NCBI GenBank assembly: GCA_038961845.1
Contig: CP152408.1
Coordinates: 2,046,001 to 2,110,000, forward strand
DNA length: 64,000 bases
Reading direction: 5' to 3'
DNA from: Xylophilus sp. GW821-FHT01B05
Lineage (GTDB): Bacteria > Pseudomonadota > Gammaproteobacteria > Burkholderiales > Burkholderiaceae_C
The notes under the pieces were generated by a model. The model saw nothing but the letters and a program-made list of their open reading frames with translations. It ran no database searches and had not been told where the DNA came from. The position numbers and the translations under genes were made by a program. Shown in pieces: positions 47,728-55,904 of the stretch (position 1 is the first letter of the stretch; each line of letters begins with the position of its first letter).

Positions 47728-48672
47728 ATGCAGCGAATGAATAATTTGCGCTCGGTGGATCTCAATCTGCTGACCATCCTGGAGGTGCTGCTGGCCGAGC
47801 GGCACTTGTCCCGCGCGGCCGAGCGCCTGCACATGAGCCAGCCGGCGGTGAGCCATGCGCTGGCTCGGTTGCGGGTCTTGCTGGGCGATCCTTTGCTGGT
47901 GCGTGGCCGGGGCGGCTTCCAGCCGACGGCGCGGGCGCTGGAATTGGCGCGGCCGCTGGCCGATGCCTTGCAGCACATCCGCTCGGTGCTGGGCGGCGCG
48001 GTGTTTGCGCCTGGCTCGGCTCGGCGGGTGTTTCGGCTGGCGGCGTCTGATTACGGTGCGGCCATCGTTCTGCCCGGGCTGCTGCGCCGCCTGCGGGCCG
48101 AGGCGCCTGGAGTGGACCTGGACCTGGTCTACGCCAGCCGGGCGGCCATGGCGGCCGGCGTGGCAGACGGCGAGATCGATCTGGCGCTGGGCGTGTTCAC
48201 GCAACTGCCTGAAAGCCTGCGGCGCGAGACGCTGTTCAACGAGCGTTTTGTCTGCGCGCTGGACCCGGCCACGCTGCCCGCCGATGCCCCGCTGACGCTG
48301 CAGGCCTACCTGGCGCGCCCGCACGTGCTGGTGGCTGCGGGCGATACAGAGGTCGCGACCGAGGTCGATGCCGCACTGGCGCGCAAGGGCCTGGCCCGGC
48401 GCATCGCGCTGCGCCTGCCGCACTGGACGGTGGCGCCCATGGTGATCGCAGGCACCGACCTGATCCTTACCGTGGCGCGGCGCGCACTGCCGCTGCAAAC
48501 AGCAGCCGTGCTGGCCGTGCGCGAGGCGCCGCTGGCGCTGGCCCCGTTCGCCTTCGAGCAGGTCTGGCACAGCCGCACGCAGGGTGATGCGGGGCTGGGG
48601 TGGTTGCGTGCGGCGGTGCAGCGGGTGGTAGAAGCGGGAGATTCAGATTTCCCTGAACGGATGTTTCTGTGA
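47728..48672 (+). CDS. LysR family transcriptional regulator
   Basis: A 314-residue LysR protein: VDLNLLTILEVLLAERHLSR and AAERLHMSQPAVSHALARLR form the helix-turn-helix; the effector domain includes DLALGVFTQLPESLRRETLF. An ATG at 47737 (MNNLRSVDLN) is an equally good start. Divergent from the DMT transporter gene, the likely target. Confidence 0.92.
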   Translation: MQRMNNLRSVDLNLLTILEVLLAERHLSRAAERLHMSQPAVSHALARLRVLLGDPLLVRGRGGFQPTARALELARPLADALQHIRSVLGGAVFAPGSARRVFRLAASDYGAAIVLPGLLRRLRAEAPGVDLDLVYASRAAMAAGVADGEIDLALGVFTQLPESLRRETLFNERFVCALDPATLPADAPLTLQAYLARPHVLVAAGDTEVATEVDAALARKGLARRIALRLPHWTVAPMVIAGTDLILTVARRALPLQTAAVLAVREAPLALAPFAFEQVWHSRTQGDAGLGWLRAAVQRVVEAGDSDFPERMFL

Positions 48673-48717
48673 AGCTTTTGAACACTTCGATGAGCGATGC
48701 GGTTTCCTAAGCGCTTT

Positions 48718-48746
48718 TTGATTGGTTTTTAGCAATGTGCTCTAAT
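48718..48746 (+). promoter_or_regulatory. Sigma70-type promoter of the putative toxin module
   Basis: TTGATT (48718-48723), exactly 17 bases, then TCTAAT (48741-48746). It lies 44 bases before the first gene of the module, with the operator-like palindrome just after it. Confidence 0.6.
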
Positions 48747-48754
48747 TTCTTTCG

Positions 48755-48770
48755 TTGACACCTCTGTCAA
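48755..48770. promoter_or_regulatory. Palindrome TTGACA-CCTC-TGTCAA, candidate autoregulatory operator
   Basis: A perfect 6-bp dyad around CCTC placed 8 bases after the -10 box and 20 bases before the GTG start, where a bound repressor would block transcription. This fits the layout of a self-repressing toxin-antitoxin operon. Confidence 0.6.
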
Positions 48771-48790
48771 TGGTGATTCAGGAGCGACAT

Positions 48791-49033
48791 GTGAGCCACG
48801 CGATTGCAACAAACGACTTTGCGGCACCCGTTCAGGGGAAAGCGCAACGATCGGGCGTGCGCGTGGTCAATGGCCGGCTGGTCAGCAAGACCCTCGGCGA
48901 CCCTGATATGTCGGAGCGAGTTGGACAGGCCATGGCTTCGCTACGCAAGGACCCTGCAAAACTGAAGGCTTTCTACATCCAGCAAGGTGTCTTGACGCCT
49001 GGCGGAAAGCTGGCCAAGCGCTTCGGCGGCTGA
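48791..49033 (+). CDS. Small protein upstream of the ADP-ribosyltransferase-like gene (putative antitoxin)
   Basis: An 80-residue protein starting with GTG at 48791 (AGGAG seven bases upstream). An earlier TTG at 48755 lies inside the palindrome and has no ribosome site. The sequence has a disordered N-terminus and a helical end: MSERVGQAMASLRKDPAKLK, then FYIQQGVLTPGGKLAKRFGG. No family recognised. It ends 1 base before the next gene, which suggests coupling. Antitoxin role is inferred from size, order and the operator. Confidence 0.65.
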   Translation: MSHAIATNDFAAPVQGKAQRSGVRVVNGRLVSKTLGDPDMSERVGQAMASLRKDPAKLKAFYIQQGVLTPGGKLAKRFGG

Positions 49034-49034
49034 G

Positions 49035-49622
49035 TTGTACCAGCGGCTGCCCAATTGGGTGCTTGGGTTCCATGGGACCGATGAGGACACGGTCAAAGCA
49101 ATCCTGAACAGCCCGAACGCTCACCTCGCCAAGAGCGAAAACGATTACGACTGGCTGGGCCGTGGCATTTACTTCTGGGAAAACGACCCAGAGCGGGCGC
49201 TGGAATTCTCGGCGACCAGGATGCGCTGGAAGAAGATCAAGGGCAAGAAGCCTGCCGTGATCGGCGCCGTCATTGATCTGGGCCTTTGCCTGAACCTCTT
49301 TGATCAGCCCGCTCTCGCGGAGCTTGCACGTGCTCACGAAGAGCTTGCCTTTGACATGAACCTGATGGGCGTTCAGATGCCCACGAACGACGGCAAGAAC
49401 AAAGACCGCGTCTTCCGTCGTCTGGACTGTGCCGTCATTGAGCACGCGCACCGGCTGCGTACGGCAAAAAGAGTGAACTTGCCTGCCTACCAGACCGTGC
49501 GATCTGGGTTTCATGAAGGCCAGGAGGCGTATCCGGGCTCCGGCTTCTTCAACAAGAACCACATCCAGATAGCGGTCCGCGACGAAGGCTGCGTCAAAGG
49601 CTATTTTTTACCCAGGGCGTAA
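49035..49622 (+). CDS. ADP-ribosyltransferase-fold protein (putative toxin)
   Basis: A 195-residue protein starting with TTG right after the previous stop. It resembles PARP/DUF3990-type ADP-ribosyltransferases: LGFHGTDEDTVKAILN supplies a His-Gly-Thr like the NAD-binding His, DYDWLGRGIYFWENDPERAL supplies a Tyr in a G-x-Y-F-W-E motif, and VIGAVIDLGLCLNL follows as a core strand. A late strand NKNHIQIAVRDEGCVKGYF may carry the third motif residue. NAD-dependent modification of a cell target is a family inference; other NAD-using folds are possible. Confidence 0.62.
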   Translation: MYQRLPNWVLGFHGTDEDTVKAILNSPNAHLAKSENDYDWLGRGIYFWENDPERALEFSATRMRWKKIKGKKPAVIGAVIDLGLCLNLFDQPALAELARAHEELAFDMNLMGVQMPTNDGKNKDRVFRRLDCAVIEHAHRLRTAKRVNLPAYQTVRSGFHEGQEAYPGSGFFNKNHIQIAVRDEGCVKGYFLPRA

Positions 49623-49652
49623 ACCACCCACCTGCGTTAAGTTTTATTGGTT

Positions 49653-49709
49653 AAATATGCCTCTAGCCCAGGCGCAGCCTGGGCTACTAGCTATCTATTT
49701 TGTAGTTCG
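49653..49709 (+). repeat. Dispersed hairpin repeat, copy F
   Basis: CCTCTAGCCCAGGCGCAGCC followed by TGGGCTACTAGCTATCTATT. It overlaps the 3' end of the MFS gene: the last residues (TTK) and TAG stop of that minus-strand gene lie in the repeat's right edge, and the hairpin follows on that strand. Confidence 0.9.
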
Positions 49710-50957
49710 CCCGACGCGCCCCGCCAGCAGGCAGCCAATCGCCAGGGCCTGGCACAACAGCACCGCGCCAAAGTAGGTGGCCGTGCCTTGCCCCAAGGCT
49801 GGCGCAGCGGCACCGCCATGCACCAGCAGCAGCGCAAAGCTGGCGGGCGCAAAGGCATACAGTGCCTGCGATAGCGCCACGCTGCGGGCCACCACGCGCG
49901 GCACCTCTTCGCGGGAAAATTCCAGTTGCGCGATCAGCGGCGGCAGCGAGGTCGCATTGCCTATGCCCAGCCCGAACAGCAGCACGCCCAGCACCACCAG
50001 CGGCAGTGCGTGCGCCCCGGCCACCAACAGCACGGCAGTGCCCACGGCCTGGATGCCGTAGCTGGCGCAGGCGACCAGGCGCCTATCGGTGCCGGGCCCG
50101 AGCAGGCGGGCCACCAGCGTTCTGCCCGCAATGCCGCAGGCGGTAGCCAGGGCCATCACCCAGCCAGCGGCCTGCGCGCCCATGCGCGGCACCAGCAGCG
50201 AGTAGAGCTGCGTGATCAGGCCGATCTGCGCAAACAGGCCCAGCGCCATCGCGGCGGCAAGCGTCACAAATACCCGGTCGCGCCACAGCGCCCGGCGGGG
50301 CAGGGCGGGTGCAGCGATGGCGGCGCTTGCCGTGGCCGCGCCATCGGCGGCTTGCCCTAGGCTGGCGGGCGTCTTTGGCAAAACCTGCCACGCCAGCGGC
50401 AGCACCACCAAAAGCATGGCCAGCCCGACCACGACTGATGCCGCCACAAAGCCAAGGCTCCCGATCAAGGCCACCCACAGCGGCGAGAAGAGCACGCCGC
50501 CCACGCTGGCGCCGTTGTAGGCCTTGGCCAGCGCCATCGGGCGCTGCTGCACAAACCAGGGCGAGACGATGGCGTTGATCGCCGCCGCGCCCAGCGGCAC
50601 CCAACCGCCGCCCGTCAGCGCTGCGGCCACCAACAACTGCCAGGGCTGCACGGCCGTCGCCCAGCCCACGATGCCAATGGCCAGCGCGACGGCCCCGCCC
50701 GCTGTCGCAGCGGCTATGCCCACCCGCCGGTGGATGCGCGGCAGGCAGGCCACCACGCCCGCGCCCAGCAGAAAGTGCAGCGTGACCGCGCCCGACACCA
50801 GCGACAGCGGCCACCCGGTGCGCAGCACCACCGCGTGCAGAAAAATGGGCGGCCCATAAAAGCCGACGCCCCAGCCAAACACGGCCAGCACAAAGGCGGC
50901 GCGCACAACGGTATGGCCGTAGGAACGGGCGGGTGCTGGCAGGGTGGAAGCGTGCAT
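49695..50957 (-). CDS. MFS transporter (monocarboxylate-porter-like)
   Basis: A 420-residue membrane protein with about twelve hydrophobic segments. It starts FVLAVFGWGVGFYGPPIFLH and has GGWVPLGAAAINAIVSPWFV and QQRPMALAKAYNGASVGG, a pattern common in oxalate/formate and monocarboxylate-type MFS carriers of Burkholderiales. Substrate unknown. It diverges from an ArsR-type regulator 113 bases away. The final codons and stop derive from the dispersed repeat. Confidence 0.87.
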   Translation of the reverse strand: MHASTLPAPARSYGHTVVRAAFVLAVFGWGVGFYGPPIFLHAVVLRTGWPLSLVSGAVTLHFLLGAGVVACLPRIHRRVGIAAATAGGAVALAIGIVGWATAVQPWQLLVAAALTGGGWVPLGAAAINAIVSPWFVQQRPMALAKAYNGASVGGVLFSPLWVALIGSLGFVAASVVVGLAMLLVVLPLAWQVLPKTPASLGQAADGAATASAAIAAPALPRRALWRDRVFVTLAAAMALGLFAQIGLITQLYSLLVPRMGAQAAGWVMALATACGIAGRTLVARLLGPGTDRRLVACASYGIQAVGTAVLLVAGAHALPLVVLGVLLFGLGIGNATSLPPLIAQLEFSREEVPRVVARSVALSQALYAFAPASFALLLVHGGAAAPALGQGTATYFGAVLLCQALAIGCLLAGRVGRTTK

Positions 50958-50992
50958 GGAGATGAAGTTTTAGAGACCCAAGACAGCCGATG

Positions 50993-51035
50993 GTGGCGTC
51001 GCCACATGCCCCGAAGCTTCGTTGCAGAGCGAAGC
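50993..51035. promoter_or_regulatory. Two dyads in the MFS/ArsR divergent region
   Basis: GTGGCG-T-CGCCAC (50993-51005) is a perfect palindrome, and GCTTCG (51016-51021) pairs with CGAAGC (51030-51035). Both lie in the 113-bp gap between the divergent genes, where a winged-helix repressor would bind. Confidence 0.4.
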
Positions 51036-51070
51036 ATTCCCCGCCGGCCCTCCTTTAAGCTGGCGCCTGC

Positions 51071-51775
51071 ATGAACACCAATCAAATCGCCCGTATCGCC
51101 GCACTGGTGGGCGAGCCCGCGCGCGCCGCGATGCTGCTGGAGCTGATGGACGGCCGCTCGCTCACCGCCAATGAGCTGGCCCGCGCGGCCAGCGTGTCGC
51201 CGCCCACGGCCAGCAGCCACCTGGCGCAGATGGTCGAGGCGGGGCTGATGTGCGTCGAGCAGCGTGGCCGGCACCGCTACCACCGGCTGGCGTCGGCCGA
51301 GGTCGCCAAGGTGCTGGAGGGCATCATGCGGATCGCCGGCGATGCGCACTCCCGCCGCACCGTGGTGGCCGGCCCGCGCGACGAGGCCATGCGCACGGCG
51401 CGCATGTGCTACGACCACATCGCAGGGCGGCTCGGCCTGGCGATTGCCGAGCGGCTGCAGGCCGATGGCGCGATAGTTTTCGAGGGCGATGCGGGGTTGG
51501 TGACTGCGGATGCGGCGCAGGTGTTGCAGCGCTGGGGAATTTCGCTGGAGACTGTCCCCACCACCCGGGCGCGGCCGTATTGCCGTCCCTGCCTGGACTG
51601 GAGCGAGCGCAAGTCGCACCTCGCGGGCAAGCTGGGCGCTCTGATCTGCACGCACTGCCTGGACCAAGGCTGGCTGACGCGCAAGGCTGGCGCCCGTGCG
51701 TTGACGATCACCGGCGCCGGTGCGGTGGCGCTGCGTGATCTGCTGGGGCTGGAAGCCTGGCAATCTATAATTTAA
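51071..51775 (+). CDS. ArsR-type winged-helix regulator
   Basis: A 234-residue regulator. The N-terminal ArsR-like domain is clear: LVGEPARAAMLLELMDGRSL, TANELARAASVSPPTASSHL and RHRYHRLAS. The long C-terminal half has two cysteine pairs (ARPYCRPCLDWSERKSHLAG and ICTHCLDQGW), suggesting a metal or redox site, as in a common betaproteobacterial group of this family. It probably controls the divergent MFS gene. Its last codons overlap a possible -10 of the iron locus. Confidence 0.87.
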   Translation: MNTNQIARIAALVGEPARAAMLLELMDGRSLTANELARAASVSPPTASSHLAQMVEAGLMCVEQRGRHRYHRLASAEVAKVLEGIMRIAGDAHSRRTVVAGPRDEAMRTARMCYDHIAGRLGLAIAERLQADGAIVFEGDAGLVTADAAQVLQRWGISLETVPTTRARPYCRPCLDWSERKSHLAGKLGALICTHCLDQGWLTRKAGARALTITGAGAVALRDLLGLEAWQSII

Positions 51776-51793
51776 ATGAGAACCATTATTGAT
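51766..51793 (+). promoter_or_regulatory. Fur box with -10 element before the ECF sigma gene
   Basis: TATAAT (51766-51771) is followed by AAATGAGAACCATTATTGAT (51774-51793), close to the Fur consensus GATAATGATAATCATTATC. This places the downstream sigma/FecR/receptor locus under iron repression, standard for such loci. Confidence 0.72.
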
Positions 51794-51876
51794 GGTGCGC
51801 ATGGGCTGCGGCGTCTGGGCGCGCCCGCGCGTCCCGCTTATTTCCTCCGGCCTGCTCCCAAAACCCTCAGCTCACC

Positions 51877-52380
51877 GTGTCTGCCGCATTGCCATCGTTC
51901 CCCGCTCTGGAGGCGCTCTACAAGGCGCACCAGCCGTGGCTGCTGGGCCGGCTGCAACGCCGCCTGTCCAATCGCGCCGATGCCGAGGACGTGACGGCCG
52001 AGACCTTTGTCCAGGTGGTGGAGCAGGGCGGCACGGCCGAGATCCGCGAGCCCAGGGCTTTTTTGACCACCATTGCCAAGCGGGTGCTGTTCCACCTGTG
52101 GCGCCGGCAGGACCTGGAGCGCGCCTATCTGCAGACCCTGATGCACCTGCCGGAGTCCGTGGCGCTGTCGGCCGAGGAACGCGCCTTGCTGGTCGAGGCC
52201 ATCGAGCAGATCGACCGCGCGCTCGACAGCCTGCCCCTGCCGGTGAAGACCGCGTTTCTCTACAGCCGGCTGGACGGCTTGACCTACCCCGAGATCGCGG
52301 CGCAGCTTGGCGTCTCGCTGGCCACGGTGGAGCGCTACATGAAGCGCGCGCTGCTGCAATGCCTGAAATGGACCTCGTGA
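51877..52380 (+). CDS. ECF sigma factor, FecI-like
   Basis: A 167-residue sigma-70 family protein starting with GTG. Region 2 reads ALYKAHQPWLLGRLQRRLSN with RADAEDVTAETFVQV; region 4 reads LPLPVKTAFLYSRLDGLTYP, EIAAQLGVSLATVERYMKRA. FecI-type factors transcribe the cognate TonB receptor gene once the receptor and FecR signal. The 3' end overlaps fecR by 13 bases. A Fur box lies about 85 bases upstream. Confidence 0.92.
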   Translation: MSAALPSFPALEALYKAHQPWLLGRLQRRLSNRADAEDVTAETFVQVVEQGGTAEIREPRAFLTTIAKRVLFHLWRRQDLERAYLQTLMHLPESVALSAEERALLVEAIEQIDRALDSLPLPVKTAFLYSRLDGLTYPEIAAQLGVSLATVERYMKRALLQCLKWTS

Positions 52381-53348
52381 GGCCCGAGCTCGCCGAGCGC
52401 GTGCTGCACGAGGCCGTGCATTGGCAGGTCCGGCTGGAGTCCGGTGCCGCGACCGAGGCGGACCGCCTGGCCTTCGAGCAGTGGCGCGCCGCCGATGCCG
52501 CGCACCAGCAGGCCTGGCGGCGCGTGGCCAGCCTGCTGGAGAGCCCGTTTGCCGTCGTGCGTGAACTCGGCTCACGCTCGCCCGGGCAGATCCAGGCGGC
52601 CCAGCAGACGCTGCTGCATGCGCGCCGCCGCAAGATGCTGCGCGGCGTGCTGGCGCTGGCCGGTGTGGGGAGTGCCGCAGCCTTGGTGGCGGATCGCTTC
52701 GCGCCCATCGGGCAACACATGGCCGACCTGCGCACCGGCACGGGCGAGCGCCGCCGGTTCGCATTGCCCGACGGCAGCAGCGTGCTGCTCAACGCCCGGT
52801 CGGCGGCGGATGTCGCGTTTGGCGATGGCCTGCGGCTGCTGCATCTGCGGGCGGGAGAAATCATTGCCACGGTGGCGCCGGATGCGGCGCGGCCCTTTGT
52901 CGTGCAGACGGCGCATGGCCGCGCACGGGCGCTCGGGACGCGCTTCCTCACCAGCCTGCGCGATGGCCAGACCCAGGTCGTGGTGCTGGAACACAGCGTG
53001 GAGCTCGAGACCCGCGAAGGCCAGCGCGCCAGGCTGCAGGAGGGCGAGGGCGCGGCTTTTTCTGCCGAGCGCATCCAGCGCATGGAAGGCAGCGCCACCA
53101 ACCGCGCCGCCTGGTCCGGCGGCATGCTGGCGGTGGACGACGCGCCCTTGGGCGAGGTCATCGAGGACTTGCGCCCCTACCACGCCGGCTTCATCCGCAT
53201 TTCGCCCGCTGCCGCTGGCCTGCGGGTGTTTGGCGTGTTCCCGCTGGGCGATGTTGACCAGGTCCTGCAGACCCTGGCCCACACGCTGGCGCTGCGTGTG
53301 CGGCGCTACGGCGACTGGATGGTCGCTATCGATTTGCGGCAGGCATAG
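52368..53348 (+). CDS. FecR-family anti-sigma regulator
   Basis: A 326-residue membrane regulator. The cytoplasmic N-terminus (DUF4880-type, VHWQVRLESGAATEADRLAF, EQWRAADAAHQQAWRRV) binds the sigma factor; one membrane helix is near residues 88-105 (LRGVLALAGVGSAAALVA); the periplasmic FecR domain has RRFALPDGSSVLLNARSAAD, LRAGEIIATVAPD and the terminal STN-like part. It relays the receptor signal. Start at ATG 52368, overlapping the sigma gene; a GTG at 52377 is an alternative. Confidence 0.92.
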   Translation: MDLVRPELAERVLHEAVHWQVRLESGAATEADRLAFEQWRAADAAHQQAWRRVASLLESPFAVVRELGSRSPGQIQAAQQTLLHARRRKMLRGVLALAGVGSAAALVADRFAPIGQHMADLRTGTGERRRFALPDGSSVLLNARSAADVAFGDGLRLLHLRAGEIIATVAPDAARPFVVQTAHGRARALGTRFLTSLRDGQTQVVVLEHSVELETREGQRARLQEGEGAAFSAERIQRMEGSATNRAAWSGGMLAVDDAPLGEVIEDLRPYHAGFIRISPAAAGLRVFGVFPLGDVDQVLQTLAHTLALRVRRYGDWMVAIDLRQA

Positions 53349-53437
53349 CGCCATTGCAGAAACCTGAAAAAAGAGTGAGGGGTTCCGCGGGTTCGTTCCA
53401 CAAGGCTATGGAAGACCCAACCAAAGGAACCCTCTCC

Positions 53438-55897
53438 ATGCATCCCGGCAAGTCAATCCGCCCGCAGCTCAGCCATGTCGCAGCCGTAGCCGTGCTGGCC
53501 TGCGCCCAACTCGCAGCAGTCGCCCACGCCGCCGGGCCGGCAGCAGCCCTGGACCTTCCGGCCGGCCCGCTGGGCGCCACGCTGACCCGCATCGGCCAGC
53601 AGAGCGGCCGCGCCATCGTGGCCGACCCGGCGCTCATCAGCGGGCGCCAGGCCCCAGCCGTCAAGGGCATGCTGTCGGCCGACGATGCCGTGCGCCAGGC
53701 GCTGGCCGGCACCGATCTGGCGGTGGACACCACGCCCAACGGGGCCCTGAGCATCCGCCGCAAGACCGCGGCAGAAGCAAGCCCGCCCCCGGCCCCGGCC
53801 GAGCCCGCCAAGCTGTCCGAGGTGACCGTGATGACCCAGCGCATCGGCGGCAACCTGATGCAGCCCACGCGCCAGCTCACGGTCATCGAAGACCAGGAGC
53901 TGCACGACCTGCGCGCCACCTCGCCCAACCTGGCCGCCATGCTGACCAAGAGCGTGCCGGGGCTGTCGGACTCCAGCCGCAACCTCACCGACTTTGGCCA
54001 GACCCTGCGCGGGCGCAACGTGCTGGTGCTGGTCGACGGCATTCCGCTCAACACCAACCGGGACTCTTCCCGCAACCTGATCAACATCGAGCCCAGCCGC
54101 ATCGAGCGCATCGAGGTGCTGCGCGGCAGCAACGCCATCTTTGGCAGCGGCGCGACCGGCGGCATCGTGTCGGTGACGACGCGGCCCGTGGGCGGCACGC
54201 CCGTGGCGGAAACCACGGTGTCCATGGACACGGCGCTGTCGCACCTGAGCCGCGAAGGCATGGGCGCCCAGGTGCAGCAATATTTCTCGGGGCGTGGCGA
54301 GGTGGTTGATTACGAGGTCGATGCCTCTTACCGCCGCATCGGCGGCTCCTATGACGGCCATGGCGACCGCGTGGCGCCCGACGCCAGCCAGGGGGATTTG
54401 TTCGACTCCAACACCTACAGCCTGGGCGGCAAGATCGGCCTGCGCATAGACGCCAACCAGCGCCTGCAGTTTGCCGCCAACCATCTGCGCGCCAGGCAGA
54501 ACACCGACTACGCGAGCGACCCCGCCGTCTCCAGGACGCCGCTGGGCAGCACTGTGGCACGGGCCATCAAGGGCCTGGACCTGGCCGAGCAGAACCAGGT
54601 CGAGAACACCATGCTGAGCGTTAACTACGACCACAAGGATTTGTGGGGCAGCTCGCTGTCGGTGCTGGCCTATGCCCGCGACAACAGCACGCGCTTTGCG
54701 CCATCCGACTTGCGCAGCAATGCCAACCGGGGCGGCAACGTCGACCAGGTCATGCAGAACGACAAGGTCTTTGGTGGCCGCGTGACCATAGACACCCCGC
54801 TGGGGGCGGCGCGCGACAGCCGGCTGATGTGGGGCGCGGACTTCATCCAGGAGCGCAGCAACATGCCGATCGACGTGTTCGACCCGGCCATCTACGACGC
54901 CAGCGGCGGCCTGGTCTTTCGCACCGTCAAGCAGCAGATGTACCTGCCCTGGACCAAGACGCGCAGCCTGGGCGCTTTCGGCCAGTTGCAGCACAAGTTC
55001 AACGACCAGTGGTCGGCCGAGGCCGGCCTGCGCTACGAGCGGGCCAGTGCCTCGTTCGACGACTTCCAGCCGCTGTCCCAGTCCCGGCTGGCCAACCCGG
55101 CCACGGTCAAGGGCGGCGAGGTCAGCTACAGCGCCGTGATGCACAACGCCGGCCTGGCGTTCAAGCCTTTTGCGGGGCATGAGGTCTACACCTCGTTCAG
55201 CCAGGGCTTTGATCTGCCTGATGTGGGTCTGCAGCTTCGCAATGCGCAGGCGGGCTTCGACATCAACTCTTCGCAACTGGAGCCGGTCAAGACCGACAAC
55301 TACGAGATCGGCTGGCGCGGGCGCTTTGCCAGCACCACGGGCTCGCTGGCGCTGTTCCGCTCAAGCTCCGACCTGGGGGCTGTGCAGTCCTTCAACAACG
55401 GCCTGGTGCTGACCCGCACCAGCGAGCGCATTCGCGGCGTGGAGGCCACGGTCGATCACTATGGCGATAGGGACATCTGGGCCACCGGCGGCACGCTGAC
55501 CTGGATGCAGGGCCGCGAAACCCCGCAGGGCGCGACCGATTCCCGGCCCATGACCGGCTACCGCATTCCACCGCTCAAGCTCACCGGCTATGTCCAGTAC
55601 CAACCCGATGCGCGCTGGAGCACGCGGGTGATGCTGACCTGGTTCGGCGCCAAGGACTACCGCCTGGCCGATGGCCGCACGCAATTTGCCCGGGCCGACG
55701 TGAAGAGCTACTACACCGTAGACCTGGTGACCCGCTACAAGCTGGACAACAAGAACACGGTGACCGTGGGCGTGCAGAACCTGTTCAACAAGTACTACCT
55801 GCCGCTCTACAGCCAGTTGCTGCGCAGCGGCAACAACAACAGCCGCCTGCCGGCCGCCGGCGCCGTGCTGACCGTCAGCTACACACACCGCTGGTAG
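53438..55897 (+). CDS. TonB-dependent receptor with N-terminal signalling domain (FecA-like)
   Basis: An 819-residue outer-membrane receptor. Signal peptide to about residue 35, then an STN signalling domain (LDLPAGPLGATLTRIGQQSG, GMLSADDAVRQALAGTDLAV) that talks to FecR, a plug domain (QTLRGRNVLVLVDGIPLNTN, RIERIEVLRGSNAIFGSGAT) and a beta barrel ending YLPLYSQLLRSGNNNSRLPA, then VSYTHRW with the C-terminal aromatic. Likely imports a ferric siderophore; the ligand is not evident. ATG 53438 is chosen because the signal peptide starts there. Confidence 0.93.
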   Translation: MHPGKSIRPQLSHVAAVAVLACAQLAAVAHAAGPAAALDLPAGPLGATLTRIGQQSGRAIVADPALISGRQAPAVKGMLSADDAVRQALAGTDLAVDTTPNGALSIRRKTAAEASPPPAPAEPAKLSEVTVMTQRIGGNLMQPTRQLTVIEDQELHDLRATSPNLAAMLTKSVPGLSDSSRNLTDFGQTLRGRNVLVLVDGIPLNTNRDSSRNLINIEPSRIERIEVLRGSNAIFGSGATGGIVSVTTRPVGGTPVAETTVSMDTALSHLSREGMGAQVQQYFSGRGEVVDYEVDASYRRIGGSYDGHGDRVAPDASQGDLFDSNTYSLGGKIGLRIDANQRLQFAANHLRARQNTDYASDPAVSRTPLGSTVARAIKGLDLAEQNQVENTMLSVNYDHKDLWGSSLSVLAYARDNSTRFAPSDLRSNANRGGNVDQVMQNDKVFGGRVTIDTPLGAARDSRLMWGADFIQERSNMPIDVFDPAIYDASGGLVFRTVKQQMYLPWTKTRSLGAFGQLQHKFNDQWSAEAGLRYERASASFDDFQPLSQSRLANPATVKGGEVSYSAVMHNAGLAFKPFAGHEVYTSFSQGFDLPDVGLQLRNAQAGFDINSSQLEPVKTDNYEIGWRGRFASTTGSLALFRSSSDLGAVQSFNNGLVLTRTSERIRGVEATVDHYGDRDIWATGGTLTWMQGRETPQGATDSRPMTGYRIPPLKLTGYVQYQPDARWSTRVMLTWFGAKDYRLADGRTQFARADVKSYYTVDLVTRYKLDNKNTVTVGVQNLFNKYYLPLYSQLLRSGNNNSRLPAAGAVLTVSYTHRW

Positions 55898-55904
55898 GCA
55901 GCCC

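Noticed and set aside
53354..53437. Earlier start for the TonB receptor gene
   Set aside because: The signal peptide begins at the ATG at 53438 and the upstream codons do not look like receptor sequence.
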